Source: Anderseniella sp963700895 (GTDB lineage: Bacteria; Pseudomonadota; Alphaproteobacteria; Rhizobiales; Aestuariivirgaceae). From it: a stretch of 64,000 bases of DNA. The translations under genes were made by a program, and so were the position numbers. Below the pieces are notes generated by a model. The model saw nothing but the letters and a program-made list of their open reading frames with translations. It was not told the origin of the DNA and did not search any database. Positions within the stretch are counted from its first letter, which is position 1; the number at the start of each line of letters is the position of its first letter. Below are positions 43,511 through 52,216 of the stretch, piece after piece. The stretch spans positions 124,001 through 188,000 of the forward strand of contig CAVOZI010000012.1 in assembly GCA_963700895.1 (NCBI GenBank), read 5' to 3'.

Positions 43511-44244
43511 TGGCCGAACCCCGGTACGCGAATGGCCTTCTCCCAGCGGTGCATCATCCACACCAGAACGCCGACCAGCACAAGGTATACGATCCAGACA
43601 ACGTTCATCATCTCGGGCACGTTGTACTCGTCTGACCAGATCTGGTTGGAGATGTAGAGCGTCTCGGGCACGGCGATGGCGTAGGCGACAGTCGTTGTCT
43701 TGACGAGATTTATGAGGTTGTTGTTGAGCGCCGGCAAGCATACGCGGTAGGCCAGCGGAAACGTGATGTAACGGTAGATCTGGAACCGCGAGTACCCAAG
43801 CGACTGCGCACCTTCGATTGTCGATCTCGGTACGGCTTCAATGCCAGCACGGAAAATTTCGGTATTGAAGGCGCCGGCGAAGAAGGATAGTGCGATCACC
43901 GCCCAGCCATAGCTGCCGAGAAGGCCCCCGCGTATGCCGAACAGTCCGGACAAGGCGGAGTCGACGGCGAAGTAGAAGAAATAGAGCTGTACCAGAGGCG
44001 GGGTGTTTCGGAAGAACGCAATGTAAGCGTTGATGATGCGGCGTATCCAGACCAGTGGCGACGTTTGCAGCCACGCGCCAGCGATGCCGATGACGATACT
44101 GGCCACCACGCACACAAAGGAAAGGTGAATTGTAGTCCAGACACCGCTCAGAAAGCGGGTACGGTCAAGTTCATCGTAGAAGATGGTGAGCTTGATCCCG
44201 TGAGCTTCCTTCAGCCACAGGAAAAACTCGGCAATCGTGTCCAA
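43507..44244 (-). CDS. ABC transporter permease (HisM/GlnP class), first
   Basis: 245 residues. TIHLSFVCVVASIVIGIAGAW, RRIINAYIAFFRNTPPLVQLYFFYFAVD and the EAA loop AVPRSTIEGAQSLGYSRFQIYRYITFP are the usual parts of the polar amino acid permease domain. It overlaps the next permease gene by 4 bp. It lies 84 bp after the binding-protein gene, with a stable hairpin in between. Confidence 0.93.
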   Translation of the reverse strand: MDTIAEFFLWLKEAHGIKLTIFYDELDRTRFLSGVWTTIHLSFVCVVASIVIGIAGAWLQTSPLVWIRRIINAYIAFFRNTPPLVQLYFFYFAVDSALSGLFGIRGGLLGSYGWAVIALSFFAGAFNTEIFRAGIEAVPRSTIEGAQSLGYSRFQIYRYITFPLAYRVCLPALNNNLINLVKTTTVAYAIAVPETLYISNQIWSDEYNVPEMMNVVWIVYLVLVGVLVWMMHRWEKAIRVPGFGQ

Positions 44245-44283
44245 AAGCCCCTCCAGTCCCGGATGCGATCGTCAGAAGCGAAA

Positions 44284-44315
44284 GGCGAAGGTCCGGTTGA
44301 TCCCGGCCCTTCGCC
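44284..44315 (-). terminator. attenuating hairpin between binding protein and permease genes
   Basis: GGCGAAGG (44284-44291) pairs with CCTTCGCC (44308-44315), with an inner CCGG/CCGG pair in the loop. Its position, just after the binding-protein stop, fits partial termination or mRNA protection that raises binding-protein levels. Confidence 0.6.
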
Positions 44316-44328
44316 CTTGACTGTCGAA

Positions 44329-45213
44329 TTACTTGACTTCGCCTTCGTCCAGAACGTCGTCACAGACCTTTTCGCCGGCGTTGCACTTTTCCTGCATCAT
44401 CGCAACCCACTTGGTGGACGGGATGCCCCACTTCTTTTCCCACTCGACGATCATGCCGGACTTGTGCCAGTCGATGATGGCCTCTGACAGCGCCTTGCCG
44501 ATGGGTTCATTGACTTCATCCTTACGGACGGCAGCACCCCAGGGCGCATCCGCTACTACCGGGGTGGAAATGGAGTAATCCTTCCACTTCTCTGGCTCAT
44601 TTACCTTGCGCGGAATGAAGGCCGAGTCGTCATACAGCCATCCAACGCAACGACCATCCAGCAAGGCGGCCTCGATCTCCGGTACGCCCTTGAAGACGAT
44701 CATGTTTGCCTTGTTCTTCTCGCCCCATTCCTTGTTGTACCAGGCGCCCTGGGTGCCGCAGATGTTCTTTCCCTCGATGTCCGGCCAGTCCTTGATACCG
44801 GAGTCCTTGTGAGCGAATACGGCCACGCCCGACGAATAGTAATTTGGCTGAACAATGCCGACCACGTTCCGCCTTTCCAGCGTGTCCGACATGGTGGCAA
44901 TCATGATGTCGGTCTTGCCTTGCTCGAGGAACTGCATGCGGTTGGAGGCAACCACCGCAATAAGCTCGACCTCGATGGTCTTGCCAGCCTTTTCGCCAAT
45001 CCGCTTGGCCAGGTCCATGGCCATGTCGACCTCCATGCCGACAATGTTGCCCTGCGCGTCGCGCATGCCCCATGGTGCATAGTCGGCCTTGGTGCCAACC
45101 ACCATCTTGCCGCGCGAGATGATGTCGGCCAGCGTATCCGCCATAACGGCCGACGATCCTGCAGCCAGCACAAAGGTAGCGGCGAGGCCTGCTTTCAGTG
45201 TCTTTAGGTTCAT
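44329..45213 (-). CDS. ABC transporter periplasmic substrate-binding protein
   Basis: 294 residues. The signal peptide LKAGLAATFVLAAGSSAVMA is followed by a class-3 solute-binding fold: GKMVVGTKADYAPWGMRDAQ, MEVDMAMDLAKRIGEKAGK, FLEQGKTDIMIATMSDTLERR, GKNICGTQGAWYNKE and LLDGRCVGWLYDD. Aromatic residues near the pocket (Tyr, Trp) would suit a quaternary ammonium ligand, but this is inference. It is the first gene of the uptake operon; the promoter should lie in 45214-45448, where no gene is seen. Confidence 0.93.
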   Translation of the reverse strand: MNLKTLKAGLAATFVLAAGSSAVMADTLADIISRGKMVVGTKADYAPWGMRDAQGNIVGMEVDMAMDLAKRIGEKAGKTIEVELIAVVASNRMQFLEQGKTDIMIATMSDTLERRNVVGIVQPNYYSSGVAVFAHKDSGIKDWPDIEGKNICGTQGAWYNKEWGEKNKANMIVFKGVPEIEAALLDGRCVGWLYDDSAFIPRKVNEPEKWKDYSISTPVVADAPWGAAVRKDEVNEPIGKALSEAIIDWHKSGMIVEWEKKWGIPSTKWVAMMQEKCNAGEKVCDDVLDEGEVK

Positions 45214-45448
45214 TTGAAGCTCCCGTGGTTAAATTGCGGCATACCTTGCCGGTTCGCAAAACTCTCGAATCCCGTCTTCAAAGGCATTTCTGCAAATTTG
45301 TCTCGTGACCGGATCGGCAGCGAATTGCGTTGCAGTCATGTCTCTTGCGATATCGAATGATTCCTGTGAGCGAGGCCAAGCCTGATTTTAAACGGCGGCA
45401 GGATGTACCGTATGCTTAGGGTTCCATGTTTGAAGCTTTTCTGCAACC

Positions 45449-46540
45449 TCAGGCATCTACCGCTTCGCGCATCCACTGCTGCAGCTTTTCGACAGAATGC
45501 TCGGAGTTCACGCCGCACTGCGGGTCTAGAACCAGCGGGCCGGGGCGATACCCCTTGCTCTTGAGGCCGCGCTGCACCGACTCGACAATACGGATGTCTT
45601 CCTCAACCGTCGTCGCCCGGTCCTGTATGGCGAGGCGGCGGATCACTTCGGAGTCAACGCCGCCCACCGTGTACCAGCCGCGCCAGACGGTGCACCGGTC
45701 CGGGCCGTGCGGGCGCCAGTGGTAGGTGTTGAGCACATTGCCCGGATAGACCTGGAATGAGAACATCGGCCACAGGAACCACGACGAATATTCACCCGCA
45801 TGCGGGCTGGAGGCGAGATCGATCGGATAACTCATCCGGTCCAGGTTCTGGCACTCCGTTGTATGGCGCAGGCAATGGCCTTGCGGCTGGATGTCATAGG
45901 TTTCCGGCTTCACCACGCCGGTGGCGAAGGTGGGGTGATTGATGGTGCAGTGGTAGCACTCGGAGTAATTCTCGACCGAGACCTTCCAGTTGCAGGCTTC
46001 CGGAATTTCCACCCACTCCAGCGGCTTGAGCTCCCGGATGTGCGGCGCAAACTCGCCAAGCTCTTCGCGCACCTTCGGATACCACTCGTCCATCGGCCTC
46101 GCATCCGGATCGAGGTTGGCGAACAGGAAGCCGTGGAAATCCTCAATGCGCACCTCGGAGAGACAGATCTCGCGTTTGTCCAGCCCCGGCACCACCTTGA
46201 TGTTGGGGCCGGAGCGCAACTCGCCCGACAGCTCGTAGGACCAGGCGTGATAGGGACAAACAACGACCTTGCAGTTGCCCTCGCCGGCGACAAGCTCGTG
46301 CGCCCGGTGCTGGCAGACATTGTAGAAGGCACGCACCACGTCATCGCGTCCCCGAATGCAGAACAGGTTTTGCCCGGCGATCTGGAAGGTGAAATAGTCG
46401 CCCGGCTTTCCCACCTGGCTCGCATGACCGGCAAACTGCCAGGTGCGCGACAGCAGGCCCTCCATCTCGCGGGCATATATGGCCGGGTCGGTGTAGTAGC
46501 GCGCCTCAAGTGAGCGCACGGGCTTGAGCGGATGGCTCAT
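45449..46540 (-). CDS. Rieske non-haem iron oxygenase (betaine/carnitine demethylase type)
   Basis: 363 residues. The Rieske centre is C76-x-H78 (YNVCQHRAH) and C95-x2-H98 (VVCPYHAW). The mononuclear iron site is in SVENYSECYHCTINHPTF (His197, His202), with Glu194 at the electron-bridging place, as in glycine betaine (GbcA), stachydrine (Stc2) and carnitine oxygenases, which remove N-methyl groups. It shares a 4-bp overlap with the RpiR gene upstream, so regulator and oxygenase are cotranscribed. A reductase partner is not visible in the window. Confidence 0.9.
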   Translation of the reverse strand: MSHPLKPVRSLEARYYTDPAIYAREMEGLLSRTWQFAGHASQVGKPGDYFTFQIAGQNLFCIRGRDDVVRAFYNVCQHRAHELVAGEGNCKVVVCPYHAWSYELSGELRSGPNIKVVPGLDKREICLSEVRIEDFHGFLFANLDPDARPMDEWYPKVREELGEFAPHIRELKPLEWVEIPEACNWKVSVENYSECYHCTINHPTFATGVVKPETYDIQPQGHCLRHTTECQNLDRMSYPIDLASSPHAGEYSSWFLWPMFSFQVYPGNVLNTYHWRPHGPDRCTVWRGWYTVGGVDSEVIRRLAIQDRATTVEEDIRIVESVQRGLKSKGYRPGPLVLDPQCGVNSEHSVEKLQQWMREAVDA

Positions 46541-47454
46541 CGGACAGGACCTTTCTCATCCCAGTACATGCCAAGCTGGTGCCGGCGTTGGTGGAATTTC
46601 TCCACCCGCTCCACGATCTCTTCCGACGCGCTGGCAATGACGAACGATAGAAGCGTTTCCAGCAGCGCGATCACCGACACCGAGGAGGGGAAGAACTGTG
46701 GTGTGTCCACCGCCACCACGAACGAATGCTGCGAGCCAATCACGATGGGCGAGGCCGGGCTGTCGGAGATGCCGATGATGATGACGCCCTGTTCGCGCGC
46801 CATGCGCACGGCTTCCACCACCTCGGTGCGATAGGGCTTGCTGGTCATCGCGATCAGCACATCGCGATAATCTGCACGGGCCAGATCGTCCACTGCCGTT
46901 GAACCCGGACGGGGAATGGCGTGGAACTGTTCCATGCCGGTGGAGGCGAGGTAGCTGAAGTTGCGGGCATTGGAATTGTTGACGCCGACGCCCAGCACGA
47001 AGGTCTGGCGTGATGCCCAGATGGCCTCGGCCGCCGCCTTGAGGCGCGCTTCGTCGATGCCGGCAAATGTTTCCTCGATATTGCGCAGCGCCGAGTTGAC
47101 CATGTCTGCATAGAGCCGGCCCAGGTCGCCGCGCGCGCTCAAGCTCTGCAGCCAGCGCGCCCGGTCAGGAAAGCTGGCCGTGCCGCGCCGGATTTCCTCG
47201 CGGAACGGTTCGCGGAAATCGTCATAGCCCTCAAAGCCGAGAACCCGCGCCATGCGCACCAGCGTGTTCGGCTTCACGTCAGCCGCGGCTGCAATCTCGC
47301 GCATCGAGCTGATACCTACTTCGTTGGGGTTCTCCAGCACGAAGGCAGCAGCCTTGCGCACTTCGGGGGTGAGGTTTTCCAGCTCCTCGCCCAGCCTGTT
47401 GAGCAGGTCAGGCGGAGCGGTTTGGCCGACAGATGGTACAGTTATGTCATTCAT
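46537..47454 (-). CDS. RpiR-family transcriptional regulator
   Basis: 305 residues from the ATG at 47454. N-terminal HTH_6 (LTPEVRKAAAFVLENPNEVG, MREIAAAADVKPNTLVRMARVLGFEGYDDFR) and a C-terminal SIS domain (QTFVLGVGVNNSNARNF, DVLIAMTSKPYRTEVVEAVR, IIIGISDSPASP). RpiR proteins usually sense phosphosugars, but several control amine and amino acid catabolism. It diverges from the flavoprotein gene at 47521, with a palindrome in the 66-bp gap, and probably controls both directions. Confidence 0.92.
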   Translation of the reverse strand: MNDITVPSVGQTAPPDLLNRLGEELENLTPEVRKAAAFVLENPNEVGISSMREIAAAADVKPNTLVRMARVLGFEGYDDFREPFREEIRRGTASFPDRARWLQSLSARGDLGRLYADMVNSALRNIEETFAGIDEARLKAAAEAIWASRQTFVLGVGVNNSNARNFSYLASTGMEQFHAIPRPGSTAVDDLARADYRDVLIAMTSKPYRTEVVEAVRMAREQGVIIIGISDSPASPIVIGSQHSFVVAVDTPQFFPSSVSVIALLETLLSFVIASASEEIVERVEKFHQRRHQLGMYWDEKGPVR

Positions 47455-47465
47455 GATTGACGAGT

Positions 47466-47477
47466 GTACATTTGTAC
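47466..47477. promoter_or_regulatory. candidate RpiR operator
   Basis: The palindrome GTACA-TT-TGTAC lies between the divergent RpiR and flavoprotein genes. A single site; assignment is by position. Confidence 0.45.
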
Positions 47478-47520
47478 GATACGCCTTGTCCATAGCGAAC
47501 GTCTGTACCGGAGTGAAAAC

Positions 47521-50028
47521 ATGGTCCCGTCTCACGCACGCGTTGTCATCGTTGGCGGCGGCATCATGGGCTGCGGGGTGGCCTACCATCTGGCCCACGA
47601 GGGCTGGACCGACATCGTGCTGCTGGAAAAGGCCGAACTCACCTCCGGCTCCACCTGGCATGCCGCAGGGCAGATCACCCACTCCACCTCGTCCTATGGG
47701 CTAGGCAAATGTGTCGACTACAACATCGGGCTGTATTCCGGGAAGCTTGAAGCAGAAACCGGCCAGTCCTGTACCTGGCACGGCTGCGGCTCGTTCCGCC
47801 TCGCCTACACCGAGGACGAAATGGACTGGCTGCGTCAGACCCTGTCGGTCGGCACCGCGCTTGGCTTCAATATCGAACTGGTCGGGCCGGACCGTATCCG
47901 CCAGCTGCATCCTTTCTACAATCTGGATGGCGTGATCGGCGCGCTTAACACGCCCGATGATGGCCACGTGGATCCGTCAGGTCCGGCGCATGCTTTGGCT
48001 ATAGGTGCGCGGCAGTTGGGGGCGAAGATCATCCGCCGCTGCCGTGCAACAGATATCAAGCAGCTGCCCTCGGGCGAGTGGAAGGTGTCAACCGAGCAGG
48101 GCGACATCGTGTGCGAGCACGTGGTCAATGCCGGCGGCACCTATGCCCGCCAGATGGGCGAATGGTCCGGCCTGCAACTGCCGATGACCTCGATGACCCA
48201 CCACTATCTCGTCACCGATACGGTGCCGGAGTTCCTGGAGCTGCAGAACGAGCTGCCGGTCATCCGCGATGACAAGCTGGTGTCCGGGTACATCCGCATG
48301 GAGCAGAAGTCGGGCCTGATCGGCATTTACGAAAAGACCAATCCCAACACCGTTTGGGAAGATCACTGCCCCTGGGAAGCGGAGAACGAGCTGTTCGAGG
48401 CCGACTATGACCGTATCATGCCGTGGCTGGAGAACGCCATGGGCCGCATGCCGATCTTTGCCGAGCTCGGCATCAAGCGCGAGGTGCATGGCGCCATCTC
48501 TCATCCGCCCGACGGCAACCCGCTGATCGGTCCGGCGCCGGGCGTGAAGAATTACTGGTGCGCCTGCGGCACCCAGATCGGCATTGGCTGGGGCCCCGGC
48601 CTGACCCGTGAGCTCGCCCGCTGGATGGTGCATGGTGCGGCTGACATTTCGATGCGCGAGTTCGACCCGCGCCGCTTCGGCGAGCACGCCAAGCCCGCAT
48701 GGCAGGTGATCAAGGCGAAGGAAGACTATTGCCTGCGCCACGAAATTCCGTTCCCGCACTTCAACCGGCTGGCCGGTCGTCCGATCAAGCCGTCGCCGCT
48801 GTACGAGCGTCTCAAGGCCAAGGGTGCGGTGTACGAGGAAGTGTACGGTCACGAGCGGCCGCGATGGTTCGCGCGCAAAGCAATGCCAGGAAAAGTGGAA
48901 GTCGGTTTTCCGTCCGGCATTGCGCATGAACATGAACAAATCGAGCAGAGAGACTACTACTCCTTCGCGCGGCCCAAGTGGTTCGACATAGTGGCCATCG
49001 AGACTAAGGCGGTTCGCGAGGCCGCCGGCATCATGGACATCTCCGCCTTCTCGAAGGTCGAGGTGGCAGGCCCCGATGCATATGCGTTCCTGGACCGGTT
49101 GACGCCCAACCGGCTGCCGCAGAAACCGGGCGGCGTCTGCCTGACGCACCTGCTGAACCGGCGCGGCCGCATCGAGGCGGAAGTCACCGTCGTGCGGCTG
49201 GCGCAGGACCGGTTCTACCTGGTGTGCGCCGCCTTCTTCGAGCAGCGGCTGATCGATCACCTCACCTTCGCCAAGGCTGACGAGCAGGCGGAGATCATCA
49301 ACCGATCAAATGAGTGGGCGGCCCTCACCATCAACGGCCCAAAGTCGCGCGACATTCTCGGCGCCTGCACCGATGCTAGCCTGGACAATGCGTCGTTCCG
49401 CTGGATGAGCGCGCAGCAGATCACCGTCGCCGGTCATCGCATGTGGGCGTTCCGGATGTCCTACGCGGGCGAGCTTGGCTGGGAGTTGCACGGCCCCCGC
49501 GAGCACTTGCTTGCCATCTATGACGCGCTGTGGGCGGCGGGCGAGAAGATGGGGCTCATCGACTATGGCTCCTTCACCATGAACGCCTTGCGCATGGAGA
49601 AGGGCTTCAAGGGTGCGAGCGAACTCACCAACGAGGTCACGCTGCCTGAAGCCGACGTGATGCGCTTTGTAAAGATGGACAAAGACTTCTTCGGCAAACC
49701 GCAGACGCAAGCCAGCCTGGACAGGCCGCTGCCCTGGGTATGCGCCTACCTTGAGATCGAACCGGACGGCATCTGGGACGGCAATGGCGGCGAGGCTGTC
49801 CGGCTGGACGGCAAGGTGGTCGGATCAACGGCTTCGGTTGCCTATTGCCACACGCCGCAGAAGATACTCGCGTTCGCCTACCTGAAACCCCATGCGGCCG
49901 AGCTCGGCACGGCGCTTGAGGTGTTCATGAATGAACAATGGCGCTCTGCAAGGGTGCTTGCTGAGCCTGCCTATGATCCGCAGAGTCTGAAGCCACGCAC
50001 GGACGTGATGGAGGCAGCAGCGGAATGA
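47521..50028 (+). CDS. dimethylglycine/sarcosine dehydrogenase-like FAD protein with GcvT domain
   Basis: 835 residues from the ATG at 47521 (CGGAG upstream); the frame is open back to 47464. Domains: DAO-type FAD oxidoreductase (VVIVGGGIMGCGVAYHLAHE; STWHAAGQ, where the His is the flavin-linking place in this family), the middle FAO_M region, and GcvT aminomethyltransferase plus its C-terminal barrel (GIMDISAFSKVEVAGPDAY, RIEAEVTVVRLAQDRFYLV, MRMSYAGELGWELHGP-like). These enzymes oxidise N-methyl groups and pass the one-carbon unit to tetrahydrofolate. It heads a five-gene plus-strand operon and would act after the Rieske demethylase. Confidence 0.93.
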   Translation: MVPSHARVVIVGGGIMGCGVAYHLAHEGWTDIVLLEKAELTSGSTWHAAGQITHSTSSYGLGKCVDYNIGLYSGKLEAETGQSCTWHGCGSFRLAYTEDEMDWLRQTLSVGTALGFNIELVGPDRIRQLHPFYNLDGVIGALNTPDDGHVDPSGPAHALAIGARQLGAKIIRRCRATDIKQLPSGEWKVSTEQGDIVCEHVVNAGGTYARQMGEWSGLQLPMTSMTHHYLVTDTVPEFLELQNELPVIRDDKLVSGYIRMEQKSGLIGIYEKTNPNTVWEDHCPWEAENELFEADYDRIMPWLENAMGRMPIFAELGIKREVHGAISHPPDGNPLIGPAPGVKNYWCACGTQIGIGWGPGLTRELARWMVHGAADISMREFDPRRFGEHAKPAWQVIKAKEDYCLRHEIPFPHFNRLAGRPIKPSPLYERLKAKGAVYEEVYGHERPRWFARKAMPGKVEVGFPSGIAHEHEQIEQRDYYSFARPKWFDIVAIETKAVREAAGIMDISAFSKVEVAGPDAYAFLDRLTPNRLPQKPGGVCLTHLLNRRGRIEAEVTVVRLAQDRFYLVCAAFFEQRLIDHLTFAKADEQAEIINRSNEWAALTINGPKSRDILGACTDASLDNASFRWMSAQQITVAGHRMWAFRMSYAGELGWELHGPREHLLAIYDALWAAGEKMGLIDYGSFTMNALRMEKGFKGASELTNEVTLPEADVMRFVKMDKDFFGKPQTQASLDRPLPWVCAYLEIEPDGIWDGNGGEAVRLDGKVVGSTASVAYCHTPQKILAFAYLKPHAAELGTALEVFMNEQWRSARVLAEPAYDPQSLKPRTDVMEAAAE

Positions 50029-51113
50029 CAGCGACACCGAAGACCATGAAGGCGATGGTGCTCACCGGCCACGGCGGGCTCGACAAGTACGAATGGCGCG
50101 AAGACTGGCCCGTGCCGGAGGTTCGCCCGGGCGACGTGCTGATCAAGGTCGGCGCGTGCGGGCTGAACAATACCGACGTGAACACCCGCACCGGCTGGTA
50201 TTCCAAGGCTGTCACCGAGGGCACATCGGGCGACGGGTATGCAATGGCTGGAGGCGATGACCCGGCCTGGGGCGGCTCGGCCTTGCAGTTTCCGCGCATC
50301 CAGGGTGCGGACGCCGTGGGCCGCGTGGTGGCAGTCGGTGAAGGCGTGGACGAGAGCCTTATCGGTAAACGCGTCATGGCCGACGGCTGGGTGCGCGATC
50401 CCGCCGACCCGTCCAACATGGACAAGGCGGTCTATTTCGGTTCCGAGGTGGACGGTGGCTTTGCCGAGTACGCCCGCACGCCGGCCCATGCAGCACAAGT
50501 TGTCGAGTCGGACCTGAGCGATGCGGAGCTTGCTACCTTCCAATGCTCCTACACCACCGCCGAGGGCATGCTGACCCGGGCAAACGTCATCACATCCGAC
50601 ACCGTGCTCATCCCCGGCGCGTCGGGCGGCGTCGGCGGCGCGCTGGTACAGCTGGCCAGGCGCCGTGGTGCGCGCGTCATCGCCATGGCGTCGGAGAACA
50701 AGCATGCAGAAGTAGCAAAGCTCGGACCCGACCGGATCATTAGCCGCGCACCGGAGGACCTGCGCGCCACGCTGGGCGGTGACAAGGTCACGGTGGTGGC
50801 CGACATTGTCGGCGGTCCCTACTGGCCCAACCTGATCGACGTGCTGGAGCGCGGCGGGCGCTACACCTGTTCAGGCGCCATTGCCGGGCCGATCGTCCAG
50901 CTCGACTTGCGCACTTTCTACCTCAAGGACCTCACGTTCACCGGTTCCACTATCGTGCCGCCCGATACGCTTGCTAAGCTTGTCTCCTATGTCGAGGCCG
51001 GCGAGGTGAAGCCGGTACTGGCGGCCACGTATCCGCTCTCGCAATTGCGCGAGGCGCAGGCCGCCTTCATCGCCAAGACGCATACCGGCAACATCGTGGT
51101 GACCATGGAATGA
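50025..51113 (+). CDS. MDR-family oxidoreductase (quinone reductase-like)
   Basis: 362 residues, overlapping the previous gene by 4 bp (ATGA). A GroES-like half (PEVRPGDVLIKVGACGLNNTDVNTR) is followed by a Rossmann half (TVLIPGASGGVGGALVQLARRRGARVIA). The NNTD motif replaces the Cys-x-x-His ligands of zinc alcohol dehydrogenases, so it is probably a zinc-free NAD(P)H-dependent quinone or enoyl reductase-like enzyme. Its step in the pathway is unknown, but translational coupling to the flavoprotein and epimerase genes ties it to the same route. Confidence 0.9.
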   Translation: MTATPKTMKAMVLTGHGGLDKYEWREDWPVPEVRPGDVLIKVGACGLNNTDVNTRTGWYSKAVTEGTSGDGYAMAGGDDPAWGGSALQFPRIQGADAVGRVVAVGEGVDESLIGKRVMADGWVRDPADPSNMDKAVYFGSEVDGGFAEYARTPAHAAQVVESDLSDAELATFQCSYTTAEGMLTRANVITSDTVLIPGASGGVGGALVQLARRRGARVIAMASENKHAEVAKLGPDRIISRAPEDLRATLGGDKVTVVADIVGGPYWPNLIDVLERGGRYTCSGAIAGPIVQLDLRTFYLKDLTFTGSTIVPPDTLAKLVSYVEAGEVKPVLAATYPLSQLREAQAAFIAKTHTGNIVVTME

Positions 51114-52216
51114 GGATCACGCGCATCAGCGTCTGGCAACTGACCATGCCGCTCAACGAGCCCTACTGGCTGTCGGGCGGACGGCTGAAGTTCGAGGAGC
51201 TCGACTCGACGTTCGTGCGCATCGATACCGATGAAGACCTATCCGGCTGGGGCGAAGGCTGCCCGTGGGGACACACTTACCTGCCAGCCCACGGACCCGG
51301 CATCCGGGCCGGCATTGCCACGCTGGCACCATTCCTGATTGGCGAGGACCCGCTAGCGCTCGATCGCATCAACCGGGTGATGGACGTGCAGTTGCCTGGC
51401 CATGCCTATGTGAAGTCCGCCATCGACATGGCCTGCTGGGACATCCTCGGCCAGCAGGCAGACCTGCCCTTATGGAAGCTGTTCGGTGGGGAGGCGGCGC
51501 ATCCGGTACTGGTGAATTCGTCCATCTCCACTGGCGCGCCGGACGAGATGCTGGCACTCATCAGCAAGGCCGCGACCAAGGGATACACGGTGCACTCGGC
51601 CAAGGTTGGTGGTTCGGATATCGGCCTCGATATCGAGCGCATCGAGGCGATCTCCGCCAGTCTGCCCAAGGGCCATAAGGTGACCTTCGATGTGAACCGC
51701 GCCTGGACGCCGGGCGTGGCGGTGCAGGTACTCAATTCGGTGAAGGCGCGCGACTGGGTGGAACAGCCTTGCGAGACGTTGGACCAGTGCGCCCATGTCG
51801 CGGCGCGGGTGCGGAACCCGATCATGCTGGATGAGTGCATGCACACGTTCCAGGACCATCTGGAGGCGTGGAAGGCAAACGCCTGCGAGGGCGTCAAGGT
51901 GAAGCCGAACCGGGTTGGCGGGCTGACCAAGGCGAGGCAGATCCGCGACTTCGGCGTTTCCGTCGGCTGGCAGATGCACATCGAGGATCTGGGCGGTTCA
52001 GCGCTGGCTGATACCGCCGCCATCCACCTCGCCTCGTCCACCCCGGAAGCGAACCGGCTGGCATCGTGGTTGTGTCACTATCACCTGTCGGTCGACCCCG
52101 TTCCCGGTCAGGGTGCACGCAACAAACACGGCTCGGCCACGCCGCCTTCCACCCCCGGTCTTGGCGTAACACCTGATCTCAATATCCTCGGTCAGCCGGA
52201 GGCGGTCTACCAATGA
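51110..52216 (+). CDS. enolase-superfamily racemase/epimerase (MLE/HpbD-like), first
   Basis: 368 residues, overlapping its neighbours by 4 bp at each end. N-terminal capping domain, then a TIM barrel with base Lys in HSAKVGGSD, metal ligands Asp in FDVNRAW, Glu in WVEQPCET and Asp in MLDECMH, and second base Lys in GVKVKPNRVGG. The overall sequence resembles HpbD, the 4-hydroxyproline-betaine 2-epimerase of marine alphaproteobacteria, and related proline-betaine racemases. It probably inverts the alpha carbon of a betaine so that the demethylase can act. The exact substrate is not fixed by the sequence. Confidence 0.85.
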   Translation: MRITRISVWQLTMPLNEPYWLSGGRLKFEELDSTFVRIDTDEDLSGWGEGCPWGHTYLPAHGPGIRAGIATLAPFLIGEDPLALDRINRVMDVQLPGHAYVKSAIDMACWDILGQQADLPLWKLFGGEAAHPVLVNSSISTGAPDEMLALISKAATKGYTVHSAKVGGSDIGLDIERIEAISASLPKGHKVTFDVNRAWTPGVAVQVLNSVKARDWVEQPCETLDQCAHVAARVRNPIMLDECMHTFQDHLEAWKANACEGVKVKPNRVGGLTKARQIRDFGVSVGWQMHIEDLGGSALADTAAIHLASSTPEANRLASWLCHYHLSVDPVPGQGARNKHGSATPPSTPGLGVTPDLNILGQPEAVYQ

